Below are positions 41,589 to 50,671 of a stretch of DNA of 64,000 bases, piece by piece. Under the pieces are notes generated by a model. That model worked only from the letters and a program-made list of their open reading frames with translations, did not search any database and was not told where the DNA came from. Source of the DNA: JBBREP01 sp036501845. Lineage in GTDB: Bacteria; Actinomycetota; Acidimicrobiia; IMCC26256; PALSA-610. Location of the stretch: positions 98,037 through 162,036 of the forward strand of contig DASXZO010000036.1 in assembly GCA_036501845.1 (NCBI GenBank), given 5' to 3'. The translations under genes were made by a program, and so were the position numbers. Every line of letters starts with the position of its first letter. Within the stretch, counting starts at the first letter, position 1.

Positions 41589-41708
41589 TCCCTCTACTAC
41601 GACAGGGCAACCGTTGAGATTCGCCGAGGATGCGAAGATTTGGTGATCAACACCGGTTGCCGGCGCTGTGACCGGCCGCTTCGCAAGATTCCGGGTGATC
41701 AGAATTGT

Positions 41709-43304
41709 TCACACGTTCGGCGCGTGCCAGCCCGGTGGCGGGATCGTCGACACCAGCACGTAGTGCTCGCCCGACCACCACGCCTCGTACGTGACCACAC
41801 CACTGCGCCATTTGGTGGCGCGCACGAGCTTGCCGCGGGGGTCGTAGGTGAGGTCGCGCTCACGCACTCGCGTGGTCGTGAGGATCGCCGGCGCGGCCTG
41901 CCCCGGCCGCAGGGCCACCGACACCACGAGGCGTTCGGCGTCGTAGTCGGCAACGGTGAGCGATGTGTTGCGGTGACCGTTGATCTCGGTGAGCAGCGAT
42001 TGCAGATGCGACCGATCGGCCGACTCGATGGCGAGCGCCACCGACCTCGTACGTTCGGCCTCCTCCTGGATCACGAAGTCGTCGGCCACGTCATGCGCGA
42101 TCGCCCGGGCCGTGCCCGCGTCGATCTGCTCGGACAATTGGTCGTGCACCACGCTCACTGTGGGCATGTGCGGGATGCGCACGAGGCCGGGCCGGGCGTG
42201 GGAGCCCGCGACCTGGTCCGGCAACCCCGTGTGGGTATGGCCAGGCGTATCAGCGCCGTACGCACCGGCGGCGACGACACCTACCGACGCCAGGCCAGCC
42301 ACCACGATCACCCCCAGACGGCGCGACGGGCGCCGTTTGGGGGCCGTAGAGGGGACCGAAACGACGCCCCGGGCGGTGCGGCGGCGGGCGATCAACCACT
42401 CGATCACCGGACGCGCCGCACACACGATCACGAGCGACCCGAGCACCGCCACCTTCGAGGCGTACTCGGTGCGTTGCGGCGCCACGAGCAATGCGGCGAG
42501 CACGCCGATCGCCACGCCGTAGACGACGCGCGCGGTACTCGTGGTGGGCGCGGTCTTCGGGTCGGTGATCATGAAGCAGGCGAACACGAACACCTCGGGT
42601 GAGGTGACGAGCACCCACCAAAACGCCGCGCCGCCCATCGGACCGACGTGCCAGTGCGCGGTCATGTCGTGGCCGAGCGCCGCAACCATCGCGAGCACGA
42701 TCGCGAACGGCACGATGAACGCGAGGGCGACGCGCAGCATGCCCAGCCGCGACAGGATCACCACCGCGCCGACGACGATCACGCACAGCGCCAGCATCAC
42801 CCCCCACGACACCGGGCCCCACCAGAAGTCGAGCGGTTCCACGTGCTTCGGTCCGAGCACGAGGAACACGATCACCAGCGCGATGTTCGACGGGTTGAAG
42901 ATGTGCGAGCCGTGCACACGCACGAGATACTTCGACAACATCGCGATCAGGCCGGTGCCGGCAAAGATCCACGCACCGCGCATGCTCCACCAGTCGCCGT
43001 GCTGGGTTCCCGGCACTCGCAACACGAAAGCGATGCCGTTGCCGGTGAGCATGGCGCTCGCCGGCCAGATGAGCGCATGCCGCCGCACGAACGTGACGAC
43101 CACTTCGATGAGCGCGCACGTGAGGATCGATACGAGGATCTGCGCGATCGACACGTCGAAGTGCAGCAGCGTCTGACCCAGCACCTGCAACGTGATCACC
43201 ACGCTCGCGATCCACAGCCGCGGGTCGTGGACCGATGGCCCGGCAACGGTGATCGGCCGACGGGGCGCGGCCACCGCTTCGGGCGGAGCCTGCACCGCGG
43301 TCAC
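41709..43304 (-). CDS. NQR2/RnfD-like (UnbU-type) membrane protein with C-terminal extension
   Basis: A 531-residue polytopic protein. The N-terminal 330 residues have about nine helices with SAMLTGNGIAFVLRVPGTQH, SHIFNPSNIALV and FACFMITDPKTAPTT. These resemble the NQR2/RnfD/RnfE family, in particular proteins annotated UnbU near enediyne clusters. After a basic segment and one more helix (GVIVVAGLASVGVVAAGAY) comes an extracytoplasmic tail of about 170 residues. The flavinylation motif of true RnfD was not seen. The role may be membrane electron or ion transfer. It stands alone in its strand context. Confidence 0.78.
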   Translation of the reverse strand: MTAVQAPPEAVAAPRRPITVAGPSVHDPRLWIASVVITLQVLGQTLLHFDVSIAQILVSILTCALIEVVVTFVRRHALIWPASAMLTGNGIAFVLRVPGTQHGDWWSMRGAWIFAGTGLIAMLSKYLVRVHGSHIFNPSNIALVIVFLVLGPKHVEPLDFWWGPVSWGVMLALCVIVVGAVVILSRLGMLRVALAFIVPFAIVLAMVAALGHDMTAHWHVGPMGGAAFWWVLVTSPEVFVFACFMITDPKTAPTTSTARVVYGVAIGVLAALLVAPQRTEYASKVAVLGSLVIVCAARPVIEWLIARRRTARGVVSVPSTAPKRRPSRRLGVIVVAGLASVGVVAAGAYGADTPGHTHTGLPDQVAGSHARPGLVRIPHMPTVSVVHDQLSEQIDAGTARAIAHDVADDFVIQEEAERTRSVALAIESADRSHLQSLLTEINGHRNTSLTVADYDAERLVVSVALRPGQAAPAILTTTRVRERDLTYDPRGKLVRATKWRSGVVTYEAWWSGEHYVLVSTIPPPGWHAPNV

Positions 43305-43405
43305 ACACCATTATCGCGGCCGGCCCGAGCCGAGTTCATGCGGATGGACGATCAGGACGGCCGCCGCGCCAGCCGATGTCGCATGCCAACGAGGTGGGGG
43401 AACCA

Positions 43406-44710
43406 ATGCAGACAGACCTTCGATTGGCACGCAGCGAGGCCGGCCCGCGCGATCCGCTGACCGGCCTCGCGAGCCGGGGCGCGCTGGAGCGCAGTATCGA
43501 CGGCCACCTGGCACACGGCACGCGGCTCGCTGTGCTGCTCCTCGACCTCGATCGATTCAAGGAGGTGAACGACACGCTCGGTCACCTCGCGGGCGACGCG
43601 CTGTTGCGCGAACTGGCGGCCCGGCTCGAGCGCTCGCTCGACCCCACTGACACGAGTGCCCGGTTCGGCGGCGACGAGTTCGCAGTGGTGCTCCCGGGTG
43701 TGCGCGACAGCGAGGAGGCGTACGAGCGAGCCACGACCATCCGGCGTGAACTCGCCCGGCCAGTTCGGCTCGGCGACGTGCGCGTCGAGATCGAGGCAAG
43801 TATCGGCATGGCCATCGCGCCCGACGACGGCGACGAGACCGCCGCGCTCTTGCACCGCGCCGACGTGGCGATGTACGAGGCGAAGCGGGCGCGCCGCGGC
43901 GTGGCGCGTTACGACGTCGCCCACGACCCACGGTCCGACGCGCATCTCGCCTTCGCGAGCGCGTTACACGAGGCGCTCACCAGCGGCGCGATCGTGGTGC
44001 ACTACCAGCCGATCGCGCGCTTCGACGGCACGGTGGTGCGCGTGGAAGCGCTCGCGCGCTGGCATCACGCCCAGCTCGGCATGATCGAACCGTCGAGGTT
44101 CATCCTCGGCGCGGAGCAGAGCGGCTTGATCGGCCGGCTCACCGACTACGTGCTCGATCAGGCCTTGCACGACGCGCGCCGCTGGCGCGCACATGGCCAC
44201 GCGCGTGTCGGCGTTGCGGTGAACGTGGCGGCGGCCAACCTCGTGGACGGCCGCTTCCCTGCTCGCGTCGCTGCGTTGCTCGCAGCGCGACGGCTGCCGG
44301 CCGCCAAGGTGACGCTCGAGCTGCGGGAGGCGAGCGTGCCGACGCTCGATCGTGCGCGCGTCGTGCTCGACGATCTCGCCGGGCTCGGCGTGCGTCTCTC
44401 GGTCGATGACTTCGGCCGAGCACCGTCGTCGCTCACCATGCTCCCGGGGCTGCGCGCCCACGAGGTGAAGCTCGATCGCGCCGTCGTGCAGGGGTTGCTC
44501 AACCACAGCGGCGGTTCCCGGCGTCTCGCCGCGGCGATCATCGCGGCGTCACACGCGCTCGGGCTCACTGTGGTTGCGAAGGGCGTCGAGGCCGCGCCGG
44601 TGTGGGACGGCCTTGCCGATCTGCAGTGCGACGCGGCCCAGGGCTTTCATCTCTGCCGCCCGCTCCCGGCGGACGACCTCCTGCAATGGCTTCGCCGCCG
44701 CGCCATGTGA
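43406..44710 (+). CDS. GGDEF-EAL protein with apparently inactive EAL domain
   Basis: About 434 residues with an intact diguanylate cyclase domain (DPLTGLASRGALE, LDLDRFKEVND, FGGDEF) followed by an EAL domain. In EAL, EALARW, VNVAAANL, ELREAS and KLDR are present. DDFGTGYSS has become DDFGRAPSS, and the AEGVE motif reads AKGVE, replacing the glutamate regarded as general base. It probably makes c-di-GMP and only binds it with EAL. There is no membrane or sensor domain. ATG 43406 is preceded by GAGGTGGGGG; ATG 43376 lacks such a site. Confidence 0.9.
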   Translation: MQTDLRLARSEAGPRDPLTGLASRGALERSIDGHLAHGTRLAVLLLDLDRFKEVNDTLGHLAGDALLRELAARLERSLDPTDTSARFGGDEFAVVLPGVRDSEEAYERATTIRRELARPVRLGDVRVEIEASIGMAIAPDDGDETAALLHRADVAMYEAKRARRGVARYDVAHDPRSDAHLAFASALHEALTSGAIVVHYQPIARFDGTVVRVEALARWHHAQLGMIEPSRFILGAEQSGLIGRLTDYVLDQALHDARRWRAHGHARVGVAVNVAAANLVDGRFPARVAALLAARRLPAAKVTLELREASVPTLDRARVVLDDLAGLGVRLSVDDFGRAPSSLTMLPGLRAHEVKLDRAVVQGLLNHSGGSRRLAAAIIAASHALGLTVVAKGVEAAPVWDGLADLQCDAAQGFHLCRPLPADDLLQWLRRRAM

Positions 44711-44747
44711 TGGGCTGAGCGCCACACTGAACCGAGGAGACCGGGCG

Positions 44748-45563
44748 ATGGACGACGTATTGGGCTACGCGGGCAAGCAGGTGATCGTCACCGGCGCCGC
44801 ATCGGGCATGGGCGCGGCCACTGCGGCGCTGCTCGTGAGAGTCGGGGCCGAGGTGACGGCCTTCGACGTGAAGCCCACGGAGCTCGAAGGCGTGACCTCG
44901 CGGCTGATCGATCTGCGCGACGCGACATCGATCGACGCGGCGGTTGCCGCGATCGACCATCCCGTCGACGCGGTGTTCAGTGTGGCGGGCCTCCCCGGCG
45001 CGCCGTTCTCCGACGTCGACACCGTGACCGTGAACTACATCGGCGCGCGCCGCCTCATCGAGGGCCTCGTGCCGAAGATGTCACACGGCGCGGCTGCGGC
45101 GTGCGTGGCGTCGAACGCCGGCCTCGGCTGGCAGCAGGAGCTCGAGACGCTGATTCCGTTCGTCGCGATCGACGATTTCGACGACGCCAAGAAGTGGGTC
45201 GAGGAAAATCCGAAGAAGGTTCTCCAGGGATATCTGTTCTCCAAAAAGGCGATCAATGCATGGGTCGCGTGGCGGGCCGGAGCACTGATGAAGCTCGGCG
45301 TTCGTTTGAACTGCACGAATCCTGGTCCGACCGAGACGGCGATGATGCCGTTCTTCGAAGATCAGAACGGCAAGGACCTCATCGACGCGTTCGTGGGGCC
45401 CGCGGGCCGGCGCTCGACGGCCGAGGAGCAGGCCTGGCCACTGCTGTTCCTCAACAGCCCGCATTCGAGCTACGTCGCCGGCGAGGCGATCCACGTGGAC
45501 GGCGGGTTCCTCGGTGCGATGACGACCGGACAGCTCGAGGTGAACCTGCCCGACATGGGGTGA
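44748..45563 (+). CDS. SDR oxidoreductase (coniferyl-alcohol/3-alpha-hydroxysteroid dehydrogenase-like)
   Basis: A 271-residue SDR. The TGAASGMGAAT loop and AFDVKP acidic residue indicate NAD(H), and the catalytic Tyr-Lys is seen in QGYLFSKKAINAW. An insertion with DDFDDAKKWVEENPKK before the active site is typical of the 3-alpha-hydroxysteroid/coniferyl-alcohol dehydrogenase subgroup. The end VAGEAIHVDGGFLGAMTTG is conserved. A GAGGAG ribosome-binding site lies 8 bases before ATG 44748. Confidence 0.9.
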   Translation: MDDVLGYAGKQVIVTGAASGMGAATAALLVRVGAEVTAFDVKPTELEGVTSRLIDLRDATSIDAAVAAIDHPVDAVFSVAGLPGAPFSDVDTVTVNYIGARRLIEGLVPKMSHGAAAACVASNAGLGWQQELETLIPFVAIDDFDDAKKWVEENPKKVLQGYLFSKKAINAWVAWRAGALMKLGVRLNCTNPGPTETAMMPFFEDQNGKDLIDAFVGPAGRRSTAEEQAWPLLFLNSPHSSYVAGEAIHVDGGFLGAMTTGQLEVNLPDMG

Positions 45564-45636
45564 TCGCCAGGATTCTGAACCTTTCGGGCAGCCCTTCCGT
45601 ATCGACGGGCGACAGCAGTCCGGAGGGAGAGTCCAT

Positions 45637-46161
45637 ATGCGTGTCCGTCATGTCGGTGTGATCGCGTTTCTCGTGGTGGCCGGTGCGGCCTGCGGGAGCA
45701 GTAGCTCGAAGGCAAGCAACACCACGAGCGCCGCGGCGAGCAGTTCGAACTCGACAACCGCTTCGACAAGCGCCTCGAATCCGTATGGCGGCAACCCCGC
45801 GCCCGCCACCACCGTTGCACCGGCAACCACGGCCGCACTGGTCACCGTGCACGGCGACAACCTCGTCAGCGCGAAGGGTTTCACGCTCTACGCGTTCAGC
45901 CCGGACACGGCAACCACCAGTGCGTGCGCCACGGGGTGCGACTCCGTGTGGCCGCCTGTGGCGGTCGCCGGTGCGCTTCCCACGATGTCGGGCCTGACGT
46001 TCACCACGCTGACGCGCAGTGACGGCACGAAGCAACTCGTCGTCAACGGCCACCCGGTGTACACGTACTCCGGTGACACCAAGGCCGGCCAGGAGAACGG
46101 TCAAGGTATCGGCGGCAAGTGGTACTACGTCAGCGACGAGGGCCAGCCCGACAAGAGCTGA
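45637..46161 (+). CDS. Lipoprotein with secreted-repeat (Lipoprotein_15-type) domain
   Basis: A 174-residue exported lipoprotein. The lipobox is VAGAAC with Cys 19, then a Ser/Thr/Ala linker. The domain from about residue 80 has GFTLYAFSPDTATTSACATG, CDSVWPPVAV and GTKQLVVNGHPVYTYSGD, then GQGIGGKWYYVSDEG, two-repeat features of the family of repeats with conserved YxF and CxxxWPP motifs. The role is unknown. GGAGGGAG precedes the start. Confidence 0.9.
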   Translation: MRVRHVGVIAFLVVAGAACGSSSSKASNTTSAAASSSNSTTASTSASNPYGGNPAPATTVAPATTAALVTVHGDNLVSAKGFTLYAFSPDTATTSACATGCDSVWPPVAVAGALPTMSGLTFTTLTRSDGTKQLVVNGHPVYTYSGDTKAGQENGQGIGGKWYYVSDEGQPDKS

Positions 46162-46253
46162 CGCCCCACACAACAGATCTGAGCTCTATGAGATCTGGCG
46201 CATGGGACCGCGAGCAGGAGCGCCGCCAATGCCGGCTCGCGGTCCCACGACCA

Positions 46254-46661
46254 TCACATGGAGCGTGTGATCCCTGCACGTTGCAGTACGTCGGCCGACA
46301 CACCGACACTGCGGAACGTGGCGTAGTTGATTCCCTTGGCTTCGGCGTACGCCTTGCCGTGCTTGACGAAGCCCTTCTCGTACGAGCTGAGGTCGACAGC
46401 CTCGCTGAGGTTCTCGAGCTCGTATTCGAGGTCGGTGCGTTCCTGCGTGAGCAAGAGTCGTTGCAACGCCGATGCGTCGGGAAGTGAACCCTCGATAGTG
46501 GTCAAACGCTTCTTGATCGACGCGGGAGTGCGCTTGCGACCTCGCCGCGGCTTGGCCGCTTCGATGGCTTCGAGATAGTCACGCACAGCGCGACTCTGTT
46601 CTCGACCGGCCGCGAGCGCAGCTTTGTGCGCGTCGGTCATCTTGGTGCTCTTGCGGGGCAT
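46254..46661 (-). CDS. Conserved hypothetical charged helical protein
   Basis: A 135-residue basic and acidic helical protein beginning MPRKSTKMTDAHKAALAAGR. The middle has RRGRKRTPASIKKRLTTIEG, a helical pair follows (LLLTQERTDLEYELENLSEAV), and the C-terminus is GINYATFRSVGVSADVLQRAGI. Similar proteins occur widely in actinobacteria without known function; the basic patch and the end resemble nucleic-acid-binding proteins. ATG 46661 is preferred to an upstream in-frame start at 46676. Confidence 0.78.
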   Translation of the reverse strand: MPRKSTKMTDAHKAALAAGREQSRAVRDYLEAIEAAKPRRGRKRTPASIKKRLTTIEGSLPDASALQRLLLTQERTDLEYELENLSEAVDLSSYEKGFVKHGKAYAEAKGINYATFRSVGVSADVLQRAGITRSM

Positions 46662-46754
46662 CGACACCTCTTTCAAGAGTGGATAGGAGTCCCCACATGG
46701 GCTACGCAGGCTAGCAACGATACGGTGATTCTCAGGCCACTCACATAGGTGCTT

Positions 46755-47705
46755 TCACTCCCCTTTCAAGCGGGCAACCACCGGAGCGAATTCCTCGATT
46801 TTGTCGTGCGGGATGACGTGGTACGAGTAACCCCATCGGTCGCGACGCTCGTGCAGACGGTCGATGATCTCGTCCGTCGAGCCGATCAAGGTGAGTGGCG
46901 ACGCGAGCACTTCGTCGGGAGTGGACGCGAACACCTGGGCGAGAGTTTCGCCAAGGTCACCAGCCCGATCGGTGACCGAGGCGACCGACAGCCAGGCATT
47001 CAACTCGATGCTATCGAAGCGATTCCCGGCCGCGTCGCGCACCCATTGCATCTTCTCGTCGATGCTCTGCGGCAAGGCGTCGTGGGCTGCGGCCGTGTCG
47101 ATTTCGCCGGAATGGATCGACGCGTTCACGCCCACAATGTCGGCCTCGCGGGCCGCGAAGCGCAACAAACGGCGCGCGCCGCCACCAATGAGGAACGGCG
47201 GCCCACCGGGGTGATACGGCTTCGGCGTGCCGTCGAGATCGGTGATTCTGTAGTGCTCACCAGTGAACGTGCACGGCTCCGCGCCGAACAGCGCCCGCAG
47301 CACGCGCGTGTGCTCGATCATCCGGTCGACCCGCACTTTTGGTGCATCCATCGCGATGCCCGACCGCTCGTAGTCGAGCCGTTTCCAACCGGCGCCGAGC
47401 CCCACTTCGAGCCGGCCTTCGGAGAGCAGGTCGATGGTGGCCAGCTCGCGTGCGAGCACCGCGGGATGGCGAAAGTCGCAGTCGAGCACCAGCGCGCCGA
47501 TGTGCAGCGTGCTCGTCACCACCGCGGCCGCCGTCATGGCCGCGATCGGGCCGAGACCCTCGTCGAAGTGGTCGGGAACGAACAACGTGGAGTAGCCGAG
47601 GTCCTCGACGAGACGCGCCGAATCGGTCCATGAGCGGCCGGGAATCGGCTGCTGCATGTCGGCACCGAAACGGAACGGGTGGGTCGCCACGGTGCCGGCC
47701 TTCAC
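46755..47705 (-). CDS. LLM-class F420-dependent oxidoreductase
   Basis: About 316 residues of the luciferase-like monooxygenase fold, of the F420-dependent type common in actinobacteria. Characteristic parts are FRFGADMQQPIPGRSWTDSA, YSTLFVPDHFDEGLGPIAAM, LDCDFRHPAVLARELATIDL, GRLEVGLGAGW and PPFLIGGGARRLL. The substrate is unknown. GTG 47705 overlaps the stop of the SDR gene (GTGA); an in-frame GTG at 47690 is also possible. It is the last gene of the ferredoxin-ligase-SDR operon. Confidence 0.9.
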   Translation of the reverse strand: MKAGTVATHPFRFGADMQQPIPGRSWTDSARLVEDLGYSTLFVPDHFDEGLGPIAAMTAAAVVTSTLHIGALVLDCDFRHPAVLARELATIDLLSEGRLEVGLGAGWKRLDYERSGIAMDAPKVRVDRMIEHTRVLRALFGAEPCTFTGEHYRITDLDGTPKPYHPGGPPFLIGGGARRLLRFAAREADIVGVNASIHSGEIDTAAAHDALPQSIDEKMQWVRDAAGNRFDSIELNAWLSVASVTDRAGDLGETLAQVFASTPDEVLASPLTLIGSTDEIIDRLHERRDRWGYSYHVIPHDKIEEFAPVVARLKGE

Positions 47706-48466
47706 ACCTTGCGGGCGACGCCGCCGTCGACGCGGAGGATCGAGCCGGTGGTGTAGCTCGCCGCGTCGCTCGCGAGGTAGAGCGCCGCGCCGACGATCTC
47801 GTCGGGCTCGCCGAGCCGGCCCAGCGGCACGAACTTGCCGTCGCGCATCTCGGGCGTCCAGGCCTTGGTGATGTCGGTGGCGAACGCACCCGGCAGGATC
47901 GCGTTCACGCGCACCGTGGGCGCGAACGCCTCCGCGAGCCCGACGGTGAGGGCATTGAGCCCGGCCTTCGCGCACGCGTACGGCAGCTCGTTCGGGCTCG
48001 CGATCAACGAGCCGATCGTGCCGACGTTGATTATCGATCCACCACCTGCCTCGCGCATGTGCGTAGCCGCAAGCGTGGCCAGACGGAACGGGCCCTTCAA
48101 ATTCACCGCGAGCGTCTTGTCGTAGAGATCCTCGGTGACCGCAGCCAGGTCGGTGTAGAGCGGCGACATTCCGGCGTTGTTCACGAACACGTCGATGCGG
48201 CCGAATTGCTCGAGCGTCGTCGCAACGAGCGCGTCACACTCGTCCCACTTGCCCACGTGGCAACCCACGCCGAGCGCGCGCCGCCCCGTGGCCTCGGCAA
48301 TTTCGGCGGCGAGCGCCTCGCACGCTTCAGCCTTGCGCGACGCCACCACTACGTCGGCCCCGGCTTCGGCAAAGCCGCGCACCATCGAGCGCCCGAGGCC
48401 ACGGCTGCCGCCGGTGACCACTGCCACCTTGCCCGACAGATCGAAGCGCGGCGCGGCGCTTGTCAC
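47702..48466 (-). CDS. SDR family oxidoreductase
   Basis: A 254-residue classical SDR beginning MTSAAPRFDLSGKVAVVTGG. It has GGSRGLG, an Arg after beta-2 (VVVASRKAEA) that favours NADP(H), NNAGMSPLY, and the catalytic LPYACAKAGL where the usual YxxxK is kept as Y-A-C-A-K. GTG 48466 overlaps the stop of the acyl-CoA ligase, and its own stop overlaps the LLM gene. This tight coupling indicates one pathway acting on a CoA-activated acid. Confidence 0.92.
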   Translation of the reverse strand: MTSAAPRFDLSGKVAVVTGGSRGLGRSMVRGFAEAGADVVVASRKAEACEALAAEIAEATGRRALGVGCHVGKWDECDALVATTLEQFGRIDVFVNNAGMSPLYTDLAAVTEDLYDKTLAVNLKGPFRLATLAATHMREAGGGSIINVGTIGSLIASPNELPYACAKAGLNALTVGLAEAFAPTVRVNAILPGAFATDITKAWTPEMRDGKFVPLGRLGEPDEIVGAALYLASDAASYTTGSILRVDGGVARKV

Positions 48467-49968
48467 GGTGTGTTCCGAACCTGCGCGGCGAGCTCCTCGC
48501 GCAGCACACGGCGCAAGAGCTTGCCCGTCTCGTTGTAGGGCAGCTCGGCGCGCATCTCCACGAATGCCGGCGCGCGCGACGAACGCAGATGCGTGCGCAC
48601 CCATTCCTGGAGCTCGGCTTCGCTCACGTCGGCGCCCGGCTCCAGTACCACGACGGCCGCGACCACCTCGCCCCATTCGTCGTCGGGCACACCGGTGACC
48701 GCCACGTCGGACACGGCCGGATGCTGCAGTAACACGTCTTCGATCTCACCCGGCGACATGTTCTCGCCGCCGCGCACGATCACGTCGTCGAGCCGGCCCT
48801 CCACATACAGAAAGCCTTCGACGTCGAGACGCCCACCGTCGTTCGTAGGGAACCAACCGTCGTCGGTGAGCGCGCTACGGCCGTCGTACTCGCCGGCGAT
48901 CTGGTCACCGCGCACGTAGATCTCACCCGTCTCGCCGACCGCGACGAGCTTCCCGTGTGGATCGCGGATCTCGAGCTCGAGCGTTGGCAGCGGCCGCCCG
49001 ACGGACCCAAGACGGGCGCGTACGTGCTCTTCGTCGCTCGCGAACGCGACGCGGTGATCGTCGGGTCCGAGCACCGCGATCGTGGAGCTCGTCTCGGTGA
49101 GGCCGTACGCGTTGACGAACCCGCAATGCGGCAGCAGATCCATCGCTCGCTCGATGACCGGCACCGGCATGCGCCCGCCGCCGTACGAGAGGTGGCGCAG
49201 CGCCGGCAGTGTGGTGCCGCGTGCGGCCATGGCGTCGAGAATGCGGCCGAGCATCGTGGGCACAACCATCGCGTGCGTGACCGCTTCGCGTTCGGCGAGC
49301 GCCACCCACTCGTCGGCATCGAACTGCGGCACGTACACGATGCGGCGGCCCGCGTACGTGTTCGACAGGATCGTGGCCATGCCGGCGATGTGATACGGCG
49401 GCACGCTCACGAGCGTTGCCTCGTCGGGATCGGCCGCCATGAACTCCACGGTCGACAGCACGTACGACACGAGATGCCGGTGGCGCAGCAACGCGGCCTT
49501 CGGCGCGCCCGTGGTGCCACTCGTGAACAACCACACCGCCACTTGATCGGGGTCGGTGTGCGCGTCGGGCTTGGGATCGGCGTCGGCAATCGACGCCACG
49601 AAGTCGGCGCTCGTCTGCAGACCGACGAGCTCGATGCCCGACAGTCGTTCCGTGCACTCGTCGGCGCACATCACCATCGCGGGCGCGAGCCGACCGACCA
49701 CTTCGCGCAGGCGATCGTCGGCCAGGCGGTAGTTCACCGGCGCGAACGGCACGCCCGCGATCGCGGCCGCGTACAGAAGTGTGGGCACGACGTGTGAGTT
49801 GACGTCGACGAGGCCGAGCCGCTCGGCGTGCGACGCGTTCACCACCGCGGCGGCGCGGCGCGCCCGGTCGAGCAAGTCGGCGTAGGTGAGTCCGCCTTCG
49901 TGCGTGCCCACCGCAACCCGATCGCCCATGGCGTCGGACGCCATCTCGAGCAGCATCACGATGTTCAC
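48463..49968 (-). CDS. Acyl-CoA synthetase (AMP-forming)
   Basis: A 501-residue ANL-superfamily ligase. Motifs are FTSGTTGAPKAALL, NAYGLTETSSTI, DGWFPTNDGGRLD, VRGGENMSPGEIED and the catalytic Lys in NETGKLLRRVL. The usual TGD at the hinge is TND here. It activates an unknown carboxylic acid. It is coupled to the SDR by GTGA and lies 30 bases after the ferredoxin gene. Confidence 0.93.
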   Translation of the reverse strand: MNIVMLLEMASDAMGDRVAVGTHEGGLTYADLLDRARRAAAVVNASHAERLGLVDVNSHVVPTLLYAAAIAGVPFAPVNYRLADDRLREVVGRLAPAMVMCADECTERLSGIELVGLQTSADFVASIADADPKPDAHTDPDQVAVWLFTSGTTGAPKAALLRHRHLVSYVLSTVEFMAADPDEATLVSVPPYHIAGMATILSNTYAGRRIVYVPQFDADEWVALAEREAVTHAMVVPTMLGRILDAMAARGTTLPALRHLSYGGGRMPVPVIERAMDLLPHCGFVNAYGLTETSSTIAVLGPDDHRVAFASDEEHVRARLGSVGRPLPTLELEIRDPHGKLVAVGETGEIYVRGDQIAGEYDGRSALTDDGWFPTNDGGRLDVEGFLYVEGRLDDVIVRGGENMSPGEIEDVLLQHPAVSDVAVTGVPDDEWGEVVAAVVVLEPGADVSEAELQEWVRTHLRSSRAPAFVEMRAELPYNETGKLLRRVLREELAAQVRNTP

Positions 49969-49998
49969 GGCGCGCTCCGCAACGCTTCTCGAACGCCG

Positions 49999-50190
49999 CT
50001 AGTTCTCGAGCGACACGGCGCGCTCGGGGCAGTTCGCCGCCGCGGCCCGCGCCTGGTCCTCGAGTTCGGGCGGCACGTCGGCGCGGCTCACCACGCCACG
50101 ACCGCGGTCGTCGGGTTCACACAAGTCGGGCGCGAGCACGTAGCAGCGCCCGTGCCCGGTACAGACGTCGGCGTCGATGGTGATCCGCAT
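49999..50190 (-). CDS. 3Fe-4S ferredoxin
   Basis: A 63-residue ferredoxin of the type that serves actinobacterial cytochromes P450. The cluster ligands are Cys 10 and Cys 16 (DVCTGHGRC) and Cys 54 (NCPERA), the three-Cys pattern of a 3Fe-4S cluster with Gly-His in place of the middle Cys. No P450 gene is in the window; the Rieske oxygenase 8 kb away could use another donor. It is probably the first or second gene of the ligase-SDR-LLM operon. Confidence 0.92.
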   Translation of the reverse strand: MRITIDADVCTGHGRCYVLAPDLCEPDDRGRGVVSRADVPPELEDQARAAAANCPERAVSLEN

Positions 50191-50226
50191 AGCCCGCCGA
50201 CTCTACCGAGGAACCTGACGTCGCCG

Positions 50227-50541
50227 TCAGTCCGAAGACGGGAGTGGCTTGGCTTCCTTCAACCCGAGGGGCTCGCCGCCGATCGACAACGATCCTGCAC
50301 CCGGCTTGGTGACGAGCACCTCGATGCCGAGCTCCTCGTCGGCGTAGCGCTTACCGGCCTGCGTGCCGTTCGAGTGCGCCGGGTCGAGCGACGCGCCGGC
50401 CGGCGCATCGGCATCGATCGGGAGCGCGCTGTGGCCGCCGATCTCGAGCTCCACGGGGTCGGCGGGCGCGCGCACGACCACCACTTGGGTGTCGCACACC
50501 CCGCTCTTGAATCGGTCGCCCGCCTTGAGCTGCACCGCCAT
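50227..50541 (-). CDS. Small hypothetical protein
   Basis: A 104-residue soluble protein starting MAVQLKAGDRFKSGVCDTQV. A beta-rich domain with VVVRAPADPVELEIGGHSALP is followed by KRYADEELGIEVLVTKPGAGSLSIGGEPL. I do not recognise a named family. The start is supported by GAGGAG 6 bases before ATG 50541. It lies 36 bases upstream of the ferredoxin on the same strand and may belong to that operon. Confidence 0.8.
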   Translation of the reverse strand: MAVQLKAGDRFKSGVCDTQVVVVRAPADPVELEIGGHSALPIDADAPAGASLDPAHSNGTQAGKRYADEELGIEVLVTKPGAGSLSIGGEPLGLKEAKPLPSSD

Positions 50542-50671
50542 GGGTCTCCTCGCGTGGTCGGTTTGGCCGTCGCCGACATACTCGCTCCCCACGTCGAGTT
50601 CTGTCACACTCTGGCCCAGCGTTTTCGACGGGTTTCGGGGTTTTGGGTTCGGTGGACAAGGGAGTCGGGGC

